Shown piece after piece: positions 26,377-34,694 of a stretch of DNA of 36,067 nt (position 1 is the first letter of the stretch; each line of letters begins with the position of its first letter). A model generated the notes under the pieces. That model was not told the DNA's origin and made no database searches. It saw only the letters and a list, made by a program, of their open reading frames with translations. Source of the DNA: a bacterium. Lineage in GTDB: Bacteria; Patescibacteriota; Patescibacteriia; JACPHY01. The DNA lies in the NCBI GenBank assembly GCA_030646955.1, contig JAUSKM010000018.1:1-36067 (forward strand), written 5' to 3'. Both the position numbers and the translations under genes were made by a program.

Positions 26377-26551
26377 AGTGGCGATAGTGCTCTCGGTTGC
26401 AAGCGAAATGCCGAAACACCTCGCGCATGACACCTCCATCGTACCACGCAGTGTGTACAAAAAAGAAGAGCCGTTGCAAAGGAACGCCCCTCAATGGAGC
26501 ATCGTTGCTCGTCAACCGCCTGCTGCTCGATGCCAAAATCCGTGCGCACTT

Positions 26552-27322
26552 CTATTGCTTGAGCCCAAAACCACGACGCAACAATGCGAGGGTGAGCACG
26601 ATGAGGACGCCCGCAACAACAACCAAGATCCCCGCGCTCCCCAGCACGGACGTTACTGCGGTGCCGGTGAATCCAAACCGGAATCCATCGATCATGTAGA
26701 CAATGGGATTTGCATGCGAGACCGCGCGCCAGAATGGTGGCAGCACATTGAGATCGTAGAACACCCCGCCCAGGTACGTGAGCGGCGTAAGGACGAAGGT
26801 AGGAATCAGTCCCACGTCGTCAAATTTCCTGGCGAGCAAACCGTTCAAGAATCCCAGGAGCGAGAAAATGAGACAGGTCACGAAGATGAAGAAGATGAGC
26901 GCGCCCATATGGGTAACGTGCGGCCGCACGAACGCCACCGAGACCAGGAATACCGCTGCGGCAACTGCGACGCCGCGCACGAGGCCGCCGGAAACGTACC
27001 CCGCCAGTACCGCCCACGGCTTCATGGGCGAGACGAGAATCTCCTCGATGGAGCGCTGGAACTTGGCACCAAAGAACGAACTCGCCACGTTGCTGAACGC
27101 ATTGGTGATCGCGGACATCATCACCAAGCCGGGCACCAGGAACGCGGTGTAGCTGGATCCGCCCATGTGCCCGATCCGCGCCCCGACGATACCACCGAAG
27201 ATCGCGAAGTACAACGTCTGCGAGATGACGGATGGGAGAATTGTCTGCGTCCAAATGCGAACGATGCGCACGGTTTCCTTCCGCACGATGGTTCCGTACC
27301 CCACGAAGGCAGCGCTGGTCAT
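26552..27322 (-). CDS. ABC-2 type transporter permease
   Basis: Polytopic; SSYTAFLVPGLVMMSAITNAFSNVASS...LTPLTYLGGVFYDLNVLPPFWRAVSHANPIVYMIDGFR. Confidence 0.92.
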   Translation of the reverse strand: MTSAAFVGYGTIVRKETVRIVRIWTQTILPSVISQTLYFAIFGGIVGARIGHMGGSSYTAFLVPGLVMMSAITNAFSNVASSFFGAKFQRSIEEILVSPMKPWAVLAGYVSGGLVRGVAVAAAVFLVSVAFVRPHVTHMGALIFFIFVTCLIFSLLGFLNGLLARKFDDVGLIPTFVLTPLTYLGGVFYDLNVLPPFWRAVSHANPIVYMIDGFRFGFTGTAVTSVLGSAGILVVVAGVLIVLTLALLRRGFGLKQ

Positions 27323-28038
27323 ACACGCAGGTAGAAATCCTCCAGGTTCTTTGCACCAGATGCCCGCACCAGCTCCGCGATCTCCCCTTCCTGCACCACG
27401 ACCCCCCGTTTCAAGATCACCACGCGCTTGCAGAGCCGCTCCGCCTCTTCCAGGTAGTGCGTGGTCAGAATGATGGTGGTTCCGTGCGCGTTGAGATCCA
27501 CCACGAACTCCCACATCCCGCGACGCAGCTCCACATCCACGCCTGCCGACGGCTCATCCAAAAGCAGGAGCTTGGGCTCATGCACCAACGCGCGCGCGAT
27601 AAGCAGGCGGCGCTTCATGCCGCCGGAGAGCGTCCGGCCAACCGCGTCGCGTTTGTCCCACAACCCCAACCGTTTCAAGATGGTCTCCGTGCGCGGCGCC
27701 GCAACCGATCGCGGGATGCCGTAGTAGCCGGCGGCGTCGATGACGATATCGCCCACGCGCTCAAAGATGTTGAAGTTGAACTCCTGCGGCACCACGCCGA
27801 TCATACTTCGGGTCTGTTCCGGATGCGCATCAATATCGACACCGAACACCTCGGCGCTGCCGCCGGTCTTGGTCACCAGCCCGCACAGGATGCCAATGAG
27901 CGTCGTCTTCCCTGCGCCGTTCGCGCCAAGCAACGCCAGCATCTCACCACCGCGCACACCAAAACTGACGCCCTTCAGCGCCTCAGTCCCGTTCTTGTAC
28001 GTCTTACGGACGTCAGTAATCGTGAGTGCATTCGTCAT
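27319..28038 (-). CDS. ABC-2 exporter ATP-binding protein
   Basis: ALLGANGAGKTTLIGILCGL, LSGGMKRRLLIARALVHEPKLLLLDEPSAGVD; overlaps the permease start. Confidence 0.95.
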   Translation of the reverse strand: MTNALTITDVRKTYKNGTEALKGVSFGVRGGEMLALLGANGAGKTTLIGILCGLVTKTGGSAEVFGVDIDAHPEQTRSMIGVVPQEFNFNIFERVGDIVIDAAGYYGIPRSVAAPRTETILKRLGLWDKRDAVGRTLSGGMKRRLLIARALVHEPKLLLLDEPSAGVDVELRRGMWEFVVDLNAHGTTIILTTHYLEEAERLCKRVVILKRGVVVQEGEIAELVRASGAKNLEDFYLRV

Positions 28039-28643
28039 GCAACAGGTCCCTTTGCAGCAACGTACGCTTGCCGCGCAGCGCACCGCGCCATCCATGCCGC
28101 AACATTCGGATAGGCCACACAATCTACACCCGCCATCTCGGCGTACTGTAGCGTCGGGCGCACGTTCACGTCCGCAATCCCAAACTCACCCAATAGATAT
28201 TCTTTCCCCGCAAGCTGCGCATCCAGAATCGGCAGCAGCCGCGCTAAGACGGCCATCTTCTCTTCTTTCACCTCCGGGGACAGCTCCTTCCCCGTCCATC
28301 GGACGGATGCCAAGGTGCTCAACGCAGGATTGAGGTTGATCATGCACCAGAGCGCCCACCGCAACGCCTGTGCCTGCGCCTCTGGTGTTGCGCCCAGCAT
28401 CGCCGGGGCAAACTTCAGGGCGAGGTACTGCGTGATCGCCACGGACTCGGGCAACACAAATCCATCCACATCAATGACCGGCACCTGCCCCATCGGATTC
28501 ATCGCCAAAAACGAAGGAGCCTTGTGCTCCCCTTTTGCAAACTGTACGGAAACAGTCTCGTACGTCAGCCCCATTTCGTGAAGCGCCCAATGGACGCGAA
28601 ACGACGTTCCCATTGGCATGCCGTACACGTTGATGTTGGCCAT
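28035..28643 (-). CDS. Glutathione S-transferase family protein
   Basis: INVYGMPMGTSFRVHWALHEMGLTYETVSV...FLAMNPMGQVPVIDVDGFVLPESVAITQYLA; ATGA overlap with the ABC gene. Confidence 0.9.
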   Translation of the reverse strand: MANINVYGMPMGTSFRVHWALHEMGLTYETVSVQFAKGEHKAPSFLAMNPMGQVPVIDVDGFVLPESVAITQYLALKFAPAMLGATPEAQAQALRWALWCMINLNPALSTLASVRWTGKELSPEVKEEKMAVLARLLPILDAQLAGKEYLLGEFGIADVNVRPTLQYAEMAGVDCVAYPNVAAWMARCAARQAYVAAKGPVA

Positions 28644-28754
28644 AGAGCATGTGTAAAAATACGTGAGAAAAGTATCGCGAGATTCTAATGTATCACACCC
28701 TACGTTTTCGTCCATGGCGCATGGGTGACGCGCCGAGCAAGGAGGAAAAGAACG

Positions 28755-28778
28755 CAGCGGCCACACATGTGGCCGCTG
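28755..28778 (-). terminator. Hairpin terminator (minus)
   Basis: cagcggccacacatgtggccgctg near-perfect palindrome; minus-side CGTTCTTTTCC. Confidence 0.65.
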
Positions 28779-28794
28779 TCTGGATGAGGACGAG

Positions 28795-29694
28795 CTACTG
28801 CCGTCCCAATGCCTCAATGATGGCACTCGCAACGGGCTCCGCGATGCGCCCAACCCGCTGTGCATCGATGGTCGGCGCCAGGAGATCGAACGATTCGTGT
28901 TCTGCTGGCGTCGCACCCAACACGTCTTTGGGTACATCGATAGCAACCCCTCGCCGTTGACGCAGGTAGTGCGTGGTCAACACATGCTCCGCAGTGGGGT
29001 ACGGCAGGTTCTCACGCCAGGGCACCTCGTGCTCGGAGAGATATCGCACCAGCGCCACACGAAGGAGCGGGTCCGCCAGGAGCGCATCCGTCCCGGAAAG
29101 ACGCGTCACCACGTCCACATGCCGACGCTCCCGCCACCGCGCGCGATTCGTCCACGTTTCGATGACGTGATGCAGCGCATCGGGGTGTTCTGCGATGGTC
29201 TCCGTGGGCGACTGCGGGTCAACCGCTGGAGTGTACGGCGCCATCGTGTGTACGTCCACGAAAATCCCCGTGGGTGACAGCAGTGCGAGGGACTCACGGA
29301 CGCTGGTGAGCACACTCGCGTGCGACGCGTGCAGGTACCGCACCAGGTCTGGGTACGCATCAGCAGGAAAGATGTTGCGCAACGCGCGTTCGGTCAGGCG
29401 ATTACCATCCACGATGCCGCGCGGGAGACACACCTCCACGACATCCACCCGCACAACGCCTCGCTCTACCAGCAGCGTGGCAATACGGTGCGCAAGTGCC
29501 GTAGCGCCCACGTCCCGCTCCAGCGCGCAGAATCGCGCCAGGGTTTCTGCGTCCGCGGGACACGCTGCGAGCAGTGCGGGGCACTCCCCCACAAACCATT
29601 CCATCGGACCATCGTGCGGTGAGAGGAGCACCACGCTTGGTCGCTGCCGCCGAGCCTGCGCATCGCCGTAGATGGTCCGCAGTGTCGTCTGCAT
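28795..29694 (-). CDS. N-formylglutamate amidohydrolase-like protein (tentative)
   Basis: SD aaggaggaagggATG; LLSPHDGPMEW, CLPRGIVDGNRLT, FVDVHTMAPY. Confidence 0.5.
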   Translation of the reverse strand: MQTTLRTIYGDAQARRQRPSVVLLSPHDGPMEWFVGECPALLAACPADAETLARFCALERDVGATALAHRIATLLVERGVVRVDVVEVCLPRGIVDGNRLTERALRNIFPADAYPDLVRYLHASHASVLTSVRESLALLSPTGIFVDVHTMAPYTPAVDPQSPTETIAEHPDALHHVIETWTNRARWRERRHVDVVTRLSGTDALLADPLLRVALVRYLSEHEVPWRENLPYPTAEHVLTTHYLRQRRGVAIDVPKDVLGATPAEHESFDLLAPTIDAQRVGRIAEPVASAIIEALGRQ

Positions 29695-29778
29695 CCCTTC
29701 CTCCTTTGCCAGAGTGTATGCGCTCCGCGCACCCATCGTGCACTATCGTGCAGTCCCCGTCAAGCTCGTACGAAACAC

Positions 29779-29807
29779 TTGACGAGCAGGGGTTCCGGAA
29801 GTATTGT
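29779..29807 (+). promoter_or_regulatory. Promoter TTGACG-N17-TATTGT
   Basis: TTGACG 29779-29784, TATTGT 29802-29807, SD aaggag before the GTG at 29846. Confidence 0.6.
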
Positions 29808-29845
29808 AAGTCGTGTGTTCTTTAACTTGAAGAAGGAGAAGGGTC

Positions 29846-30217
29846 GTGGTAAATACAGAAACGAATTTCATTGTTGAAATCGCGGGCAAGCGATACAAGC
29901 TCACGTTGCTGGGTTGGGTGGATGCCGAGACGCATGTGGGCGTACCAACTTCGCTTACTGGCGTCATCGAACAGGCCGCTGCAGACCAGGGACGATCCGA
30001 AAAACTCGATCGCGCTCGTCAGGTGCGCCCTTACGCTCCGCATCCACCACCCGACGCAGGAACCGTTGCACCAAATACACGCGGAAGCGATGGGGTACGG
30101 AGGACGCATTGTTACCAGTGCAAACGTACCCTCAACAGCGCCTGTGATGCGTCATGCGGGCAATGTGGGTGGCTCGTTTGCTCCTGTGGTGCCTGCGGCT
30201 GCGGCTTCGTCATGTAG
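29846..30217 (+). CDS. Hypothetical protein with Cys-rich zinc-ribbon-like C-terminus (GTG start)
   Basis: C-term CYQCKRTLNSACDASCGQCGWLVCSCGACGCGFVM. Confidence 0.75.
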   Translation: MVNTETNFIVEIAGKRYKLTLLGWVDAETHVGVPTSLTGVIEQAAADQGRSEKLDRARQVRPYAPHPPPDAGTVAPNTRGSDGVRRTHCYQCKRTLNSACDASCGQCGWLVCSCGACGCGFVM

Positions 30218-30237
30218 CGTTTCGGTACCATATATCC

Positions 30238-30267
30238 AAAGGCGCACCCTTATCCGGGTGCGCCTTT
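30238..30267. terminator. Hairpin terminator
   Basis: aaaggcgcaccc-ttatcc-gggtgcgccttt, 12-bp stem. Confidence 0.8.
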
Positions 30268-30273
30268 ACCGTC

Positions 30274-30474
30274 CTATGAGACTGGATGACGCGGGATGAT
30301 GAGCGCCGCAATGAGGTACGCAAGGAGGAGCGGCACCACACCGGTGACAAACATTACAACGATAAACAGAACCCGCAGCACCACCGGGTCCACGACAAAG
30401 TACTCCGCCAACCCACCCAAAACCCCAAACATCACCTTGTGCGTTTCGCTGCGATAGAGATATTTCATACGCAT
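30274..30474 (-). CDS. PspC domain protein
   Basis: LYRSETHKVMFGVLGGLAEYFVVDPVVLRVLFIVVMF...YLIAALIIP. Confidence 0.88.
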   Translation of the reverse strand: MRMKYLYRSETHKVMFGVLGGLAEYFVVDPVVLRVLFIVVMFVTGVVPLLLAYLIAALIIPRHPVS

Positions 30475-30507
30475 CTACAATAACACGGGAGAGCGGCAAC
30501 GCGCCGT

Positions 30508-30771
30508 TCACCGATGCGGACAGCCAGGCCAACAGCAGGGCCGGCGCTTCCCCGCAATTAACTCCTGGCGCGTCCGCTCGATCCGACGATTCCGCGTCTC
30601 CTCTTTCTTGGCATCCGCAATCCAGCAGAGCCACTCATTCCGTGCGAGCGGCGTGATATCCTCCCACGCCGCAAGCGCCGCTTGAGAAGTAACAAGAGCG
30701 CTCCGTACATCTGCCGATACACGGTGAACCACACCGGCAGCCATTGCTTTGCTGACCATTGCTTTTTTCAT
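30508..30771 (-). CDS. YdeI/OmpD-associated family-like protein
   Basis: AALAAWEDITPLARNEWLCWIADAKKEETRNRRIERTRQELIAGKRRPCCWPGCPHR. Confidence 0.75.
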   Translation of the reverse strand: MKKAMVSKAMAAGVVHRVSADVRSALVTSQAALAAWEDITPLARNEWLCWIADAKKEETRNRRIERTRQELIAGKRRPCCWPGCPHR

Positions 30772-30870
30772 GGTGCGGTTTTACTGGCGCGGCCGGTATG
30801 CAAACCCATGTTCGCAGCGCATCGTTACTCCGCGCATGCGTTTTCTGATCCGCTTCTTCCACCTCATTCG

Positions 30871-31542
30871 TCATGCGCTCCGTTTCTCCTGCATATCCAC
30901 ATTCCAAATCACCCGCTGCGTGCGATAGACGACGATCACTAAACAGAGCATCGCCACCCCGATCAGCCACGGAATAAATGGCGCGAGGAACGTGCGTCCA
31001 AACACAATGAGCAACGTGTTGATCGTTACGAATGCCAGCCGTGCTTCCGTTGGACCGATGCCAAGGAAAGAAATGCGGAAGGCATTCGTAGCTCCAAACG
31101 CCAAGAATGCGTTCACCATGAACGCACCATAGATAGCGAGAAGTGCGAGGTGGAGATACGCGTATTGCTCTTTAAAAAGAAACGCGTATCCGATGACGAT
31201 TGCACACAGAAACACGTAATCCAAAAAATGATCCATGAAGTATCCCCACTTCACAAGGCCGGTGTTCCGCGCGCGACCCACCGCGCCGTCGAGGAGATCG
31301 GTAACGTACTGTAGCACGATCGCGCCCGAGGAAAGCCAGAGCCACTGAATATTGTCGCCCGCCAACCACCCAGCAATCACCACAAGGCAACTCCACAAAA
31401 TTGTAAGGAGCGTGAGGTGGTACGTCTCACACCACTGCGGGACACGCGGCAAAAGCAAATTCCGAACGCAAATATCAATAACGTTCAGAAAACTCCTCCC
31501 CACCTTCCGATCGCCATGGAATTCCTTGGGTGTTCTGCTCAT
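30871..31542 (-). CDS. CDP-alcohol phosphatidyltransferase family protein
   Basis: DLLDGAVGRARNTGLVKWGYFMDHFLD motif, multiple TMs. Confidence 0.85.
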   Translation of the reverse strand: MSRTPKEFHGDRKVGRSFLNVIDICVRNLLLPRVPQWCETYHLTLLTILWSCLVVIAGWLAGDNIQWLWLSSGAIVLQYVTDLLDGAVGRARNTGLVKWGYFMDHFLDYVFLCAIVIGYAFLFKEQYAYLHLALLAIYGAFMVNAFLAFGATNAFRISFLGIGPTEARLAFVTINTLLIVFGRTFLAPFIPWLIGVAMLCLVIVVYRTQRVIWNVDMQEKRSA

Positions 31543-31608
31543 GCGTGTAACGGCTAGATCATACTCAAGTAACCACCTTCAAGCACCAGAGTTACATTCC
31601 AAACGCGT

Positions 31609-31980
31609 TTACACACCCACCACAACATTGAAGCCGCCGTATGATAAACGCTTCATATCAAAAGGCATGTTCGTCATGTTTTTGCCGTACTTCTTTTCAA
31701 AGTGCGCCATCACCTTTTTGTTCACCGCGTCGCGATGTCTCCGTGATTTGTAGACGATGAACGAGAACCACACGACCTCGCCTGGTTTTGCCTTTGCCAT
31801 TGCAGGGAAGGTAAACGCAACGTACGGTGGCTTGGGGTCGTCAATGATGCATTCCTTATAATCAAGTGCACCAAATCGCATCCATACCGCACGCGCTCCC
31901 CGTGCCATTTTTTTGTATGCGTCCGTATTCTTCTTCGGGATGGGGATGACAAACCCATCAACGTATTTTCCTTTGGCCAT
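31609..31980 (-). CDS. DUF1428-like protein
   Basis: YVDGFVIPIPKKNTDAYKKMARGARAVWMRFGALDYKECIIDD...VVWFSFIVYKSRRHRDAVNKKVM. Confidence 0.85.
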   Translation of the reverse strand: MAKGKYVDGFVIPIPKKNTDAYKKMARGARAVWMRFGALDYKECIIDDPKPPYVAFTFPAMAKAKPGEVVWFSFIVYKSRRHRDAVNKKVMAHFEKKYGKNMTNMPFDMKRLSYGGFNVVVGV

Positions 31981-32059
31981 AGATACTGTCGTTGATATGA
32001 GTACACGTTTACATGGTACTCAAGTTTTTTGAATGATGTGTGAAGCTACGAGCGTCATG

Positions 32060-32479
32060 CTACGCTTTCGCGCGCGCTTGAGCATGCGCCTGTGCTTCGC
32101 GTTCATCGACGACGATCATCAACGCCACCGCGATGAGTACCAGATTCTTGATCACAAACTCACCCGCAACGGAGAGCATCGGGAACCACGGTTCCCAGGC
32201 CATGCCATGCATGAGGACGGCGAGTGATGCAATGGCAAGGTGTATTACCACCAGCATCGCCGCAACAAGCGCTGTCCGGCGGAAAAGCAATCCAACACCC
32301 ATGAGCACCTCAACAATCCCAAGCACCAGGAAGCCGTACGGAATCGCTGTGAGAAACGGCGTCGCGTCAAAGACGATGTCCTTAACCGGGCTCATATCCA
32401 GCATCTTGAGGATCCCAAACCACACACAGACAAGCGCAAGCGACCACTTCGAAAAAAGAAAAGCGACGTGTGCGTTCAT
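32060..32479 (-). CDS. DoxX-like/DUF417-like membrane protein
   Basis: SLALVCVWFGILKMLDMSPV...LGIVEVLMGVGLLFRRTALVAAMLVVIH...EFVIKNLVLIA. Confidence 0.75.
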   Translation of the reverse strand: MNAHVAFLFSKWSLALVCVWFGILKMLDMSPVKDIVFDATPFLTAIPYGFLVLGIVEVLMGVGLLFRRTALVAAMLVVIHLAIASLAVLMHGMAWEPWFPMLSVAGEFVIKNLVLIAVALMIVVDEREAQAHAQARAKA

Positions 32480-32596
32480 ACTCCTATTTCTTCCGATGTG
32501 CACCCGCTCCGTGTCTGCATCAAAAGAGTAAAGGTGCTCAACAACACCATGAATGTACGTCGTGGGAACTGGGATGCCAGCATAGAACACAATGTC

Positions 32597-33043
32597 CTAC
32601 GATGCGCGCTCCGCATCGACACGAAGACGCTGCCGCCACGCCTTCCCCCTTGCACGACCGCCGGCGATGCTCTGGGCGGTGTTCGCAAGACCGCTGATGG
32701 ACTCGTCGCGCGTCAGCGTGTTCTGTGGTTGCAGGAAGGAGAGACGATACCGGGTACCGCCCACAACAAGATTGCATCCGGCGCCAAAGGAGTACCACGG
32801 GTACGCCGCGCGAACGCTCACGATAGGCGCGCGAAAAAGTTCCACACGTTCCCCTCGCTCAACACGATCAGAAAGATCAGGAACGTGCGCAACATTCTCA
32901 AGATCGCGAAGCTGTTCACGATGCAGCGCCCCTCCCTCAAGAAGCGTCAGCGTCAGTTCGCCATTCTCACACGCAAGCGTGCACGGCGCGCTCCCGGTCA
33001 ACCCCATCAGCAACCAAACGAGATCGCTCGCTGTTTTTTTCAT
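32597..33043 (-). CDS. Hypothetical protein
   Basis: MKKTASDLVWLLMGLTGSAPCTLACENGELTLTLLEGG...VSVRAAYPWYSFGAGCNLVVGGTRYRLSFL. Confidence 0.6.
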   Translation of the reverse strand: MKKTASDLVWLLMGLTGSAPCTLACENGELTLTLLEGGALHREQLRDLENVAHVPDLSDRVERGERVELFRAPIVSVRAAYPWYSFGAGCNLVVGGTRYRLSFLQPQNTLTRDESISGLANTAQSIAGGRARGKAWRQRLRVDAERAS

Positions 33044-33144
33044 ATTGCAGTAAGCAAGAGTCCATCCTAGAAACCTCGCAGTGTGTCTGCACCCATCCAC
33101 ATCGCTTATTATAAATGGTTTTAAAATATGTTGCCCAGCAATCA

Positions 33145-33173
33145 TTGACTTTTAAGCAAGAATGTGCAACGAT
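33145..33173 (+). promoter_or_regulatory. Weak candidate promoter TTGACT-N17-AACGAT
   Basis: Good -35 and spacing, poor -10; upstream of the GTG at 33231. Confidence 0.35.
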
Positions 33174-33230
33174 GGAGTGTCTGGCCTCAGTGGGGCCGAC
33201 ATTGTTTCAGGCGACAAAGGAGAGGAGACC

Positions 33231-33599
33231 GTGGCACACGTAACCGGATCTTTCGACACCACGACACTGCCGGGTTCCGTTCGCAGGGTGCCCGATGGCC
33301 AGGCATGCGACGATTGCTACAAGCCCGCCACGCACCGCGTCCAGGGCGAGACTGACTCGTTCGGGGCGGAGTGGGCGGACCTATGTGACGAGTGCGGCAC
33401 TCGAGAGCGCGAACGTCGCCGCAAGGACTGCGCGGGCAACTGCGATTGGTGCAAGGAGCACACCAACGCACTCACCTCCACACGGGACTACGACGAGGGA
33501 ACGCACGGCCCCGTCTACCACGTCTGCAAATGGTGCTGCGACAAGCAGCAGCGAGCGCTCGAAGAGGAGCTGCAGTACTACGAGTCAAACGGCTACTAA
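33231..33599 (+). CDS. Cys-rich hypothetical protein, possibly phage-like (GTG start)
   Basis: SD aaaggagaggagaccGTG; ACDDCYKPATHRVQGETDSFGAEWADLCDECG...CDWCKEH...VCKWCCDKQ. Confidence 0.75.
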   Translation: MAHVTGSFDTTTLPGSVRRVPDGQACDDCYKPATHRVQGETDSFGAEWADLCDECGTRERERRRKDCAGNCDWCKEHTNALTSTRDYDEGTHGPVYHVCKWCCDKQQRALEEELQYYESNGY

Positions 33600-33632
33600 G
33601 GGCGGCCGTAGAGCCCACCCCGACCGCTCAAT

Positions 33633-33672
33633 CCTCGTGCTGGAATGTCCTTCGGGACGAACCAGCACGAGG
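33633..33672. other. 40-nt structured hairpin with UUCG tetraloop
   Basis: CCTCGTGCTGG-AA-TGTCC-TTCG-GGACG-AA-CCAGCACGAGG: 11-bp stem, symmetric AA/AA loop, 5-bp stem, UUCG cap. Confidence 0.7.
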
Positions 33673-33690
33673 CTTCATATGACGAATAGA

Positions 33691-33718
33691 AACGACCACT
33701 CCCTCAAGAGTGGTCGTT
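33691..33718. terminator. Bidirectional hairpin terminator
   Basis: aacgaccactc-cctcaa-gagtggtcgtt, 11-bp stem between convergent genes. Confidence 0.75.
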
Positions 33719-33739
33719 CGCGATGTGGCACAAACACTG

Positions 33740-34405
33740 TTAGATCGTAGACCATTCGACGAGTTCGTCATCGACGTCAAGTGTCTCAATCCATTGCAGA
33801 TCGTTTCGATCTCGGATGCGGGCAGTGAAGCCGACGATGACAGCGCGTCGAACGTATTGTTCGGCAATTTCTCGCGTGAACACGTGCACCCATTCCAGAA
33901 ATCTTCCGGCAGGATGCTGAACATGGCCTTTCATGATGAAGCGCGCACTCCGCGTGAACTCCTTACCATCTGCAGACGATTGTAACCGCGCCGTGAGCTC
34001 AAAGCGACCACCCTTCAGTGATTTCCCCCTCCTCCTGTGACAATTCAGAATCCAGGCGCTCGTAGGTCGACGAAACGGAAAAGCGAGCAGACGTGCTCTG
34101 CCTCGCATGTCGGCACCGATGTTCCACCGCACAAACTCCAATGGCAGCACGGTGATAACGTGACCCGTCGTTACGTCCTGGATCGCAACGAAAAACGCGT
34201 CGTCCCTGGTGCTGTAAAAGAGCTTATGATGCGCGCGGTATTGGGTTGCATCAACCCCCACGAGTACCGTCCGTCCGTTATCCAGTACTTCAACAACGTC
34301 CTCCCATACCATACTCGACCGACCATGGATACGCGAAAGTGCATGTGCCGTGAGCCGCGCATGCACAGGAGATGCTGCCTCACAGTCCTGTTTGCTGGAT
34401 TTCAA
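33740..34405 (-). CDS. Hypothetical protein (TTG start inferred)
   Basis: Minus strand gaggaaaggtagtacaTTG: good SD; LTAHALSRIHGRSSMVWEDVVEVLDNG...VITVLP loosely DUF4258-like. Confidence 0.6.
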   Translation of the reverse strand: MKSSKQDCEAASPVHARLTAHALSRIHGRSSMVWEDVVEVLDNGRTVLVGVDATQYRAHHKLFYSTRDDAFFVAIQDVTTGHVITVLPLEFVRWNIGADMRGRARLLAFPFRRPTSAWILNCHRRRGKSLKGGRFELTARLQSSADGKEFTRSARFIMKGHVQHPAGRFLEWVHVFTREIAEQYVRRAVIVGFTARIRDRNDLQWIETLDVDDELVEWSTI

Positions 34406-34437
34406 TGTACTACCTTTCCTCGGATTGGTCCGAAAAC

Positions 34438-34466
34438 ACCGTACGCACAAAAAGCGGCCTTGTCAA
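34438..34466 (-). promoter_or_regulatory. Promoter TTGACA-N17-TACGGT (minus)
   Basis: tgtcaa 34461-34466 and accgta 34438-34443 on plus strand. Confidence 0.55.
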
Positions 34467-34490
34467 GCCCCAAAAATAACTGCTTCCGCT

Positions 34491-34694
34491 TTACGCCGAG
34501 AGGAATCCCGCGGCGCGGACGACGGCTTCTGCCTCCGTTGACGATTCCGTTTTCATGAGTGCAGCGCGAAGCTCTGCTGCGCCATGGAAGTTGGAGGCGT
34601 ACGCCTTGAAGTGCCGCCGCATGACGGCAAAGCGCTTGCGCGGAAGGAGTTGCTCAAAAAGCCGCGCGTGCTCCAACATGACGCGAAAGCGCTC
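34491..34694 (-). pseudogene. Truncated C-terminal remnant of tRNA-dihydrouridine synthase
   Basis: ERFRVMLEHARLFEQLLPRKRFAVMRRHFKAYASNFHGAAELRAALMKTESSTEAEAVV resembles the Dus C-terminus; in-frame TAG immediately upstream, no TIM-barrel part nearby. Confidence 0.7.

Noticed and set aside
25496-26430. 311-aa plus-strand ORF and similar antisense frames
   Set aside because: Antisense to pilB; codon-bias shadow.
26093-27334. 413-aa plus-strand ORF
   Set aside because: Antisense to pilB and ABC permease, both with clear family motifs; composition (His/Arg/Glu-rich) typical of shadow ORFs in GC-rich DNA.
33740-34405. Toxin of a toxin-antitoxin pair (DUF4258-like N-terminus)
   Set aside because: Resemblance is loose, the protein is longer than typical toxins and no antitoxin-like partner lies beside it.
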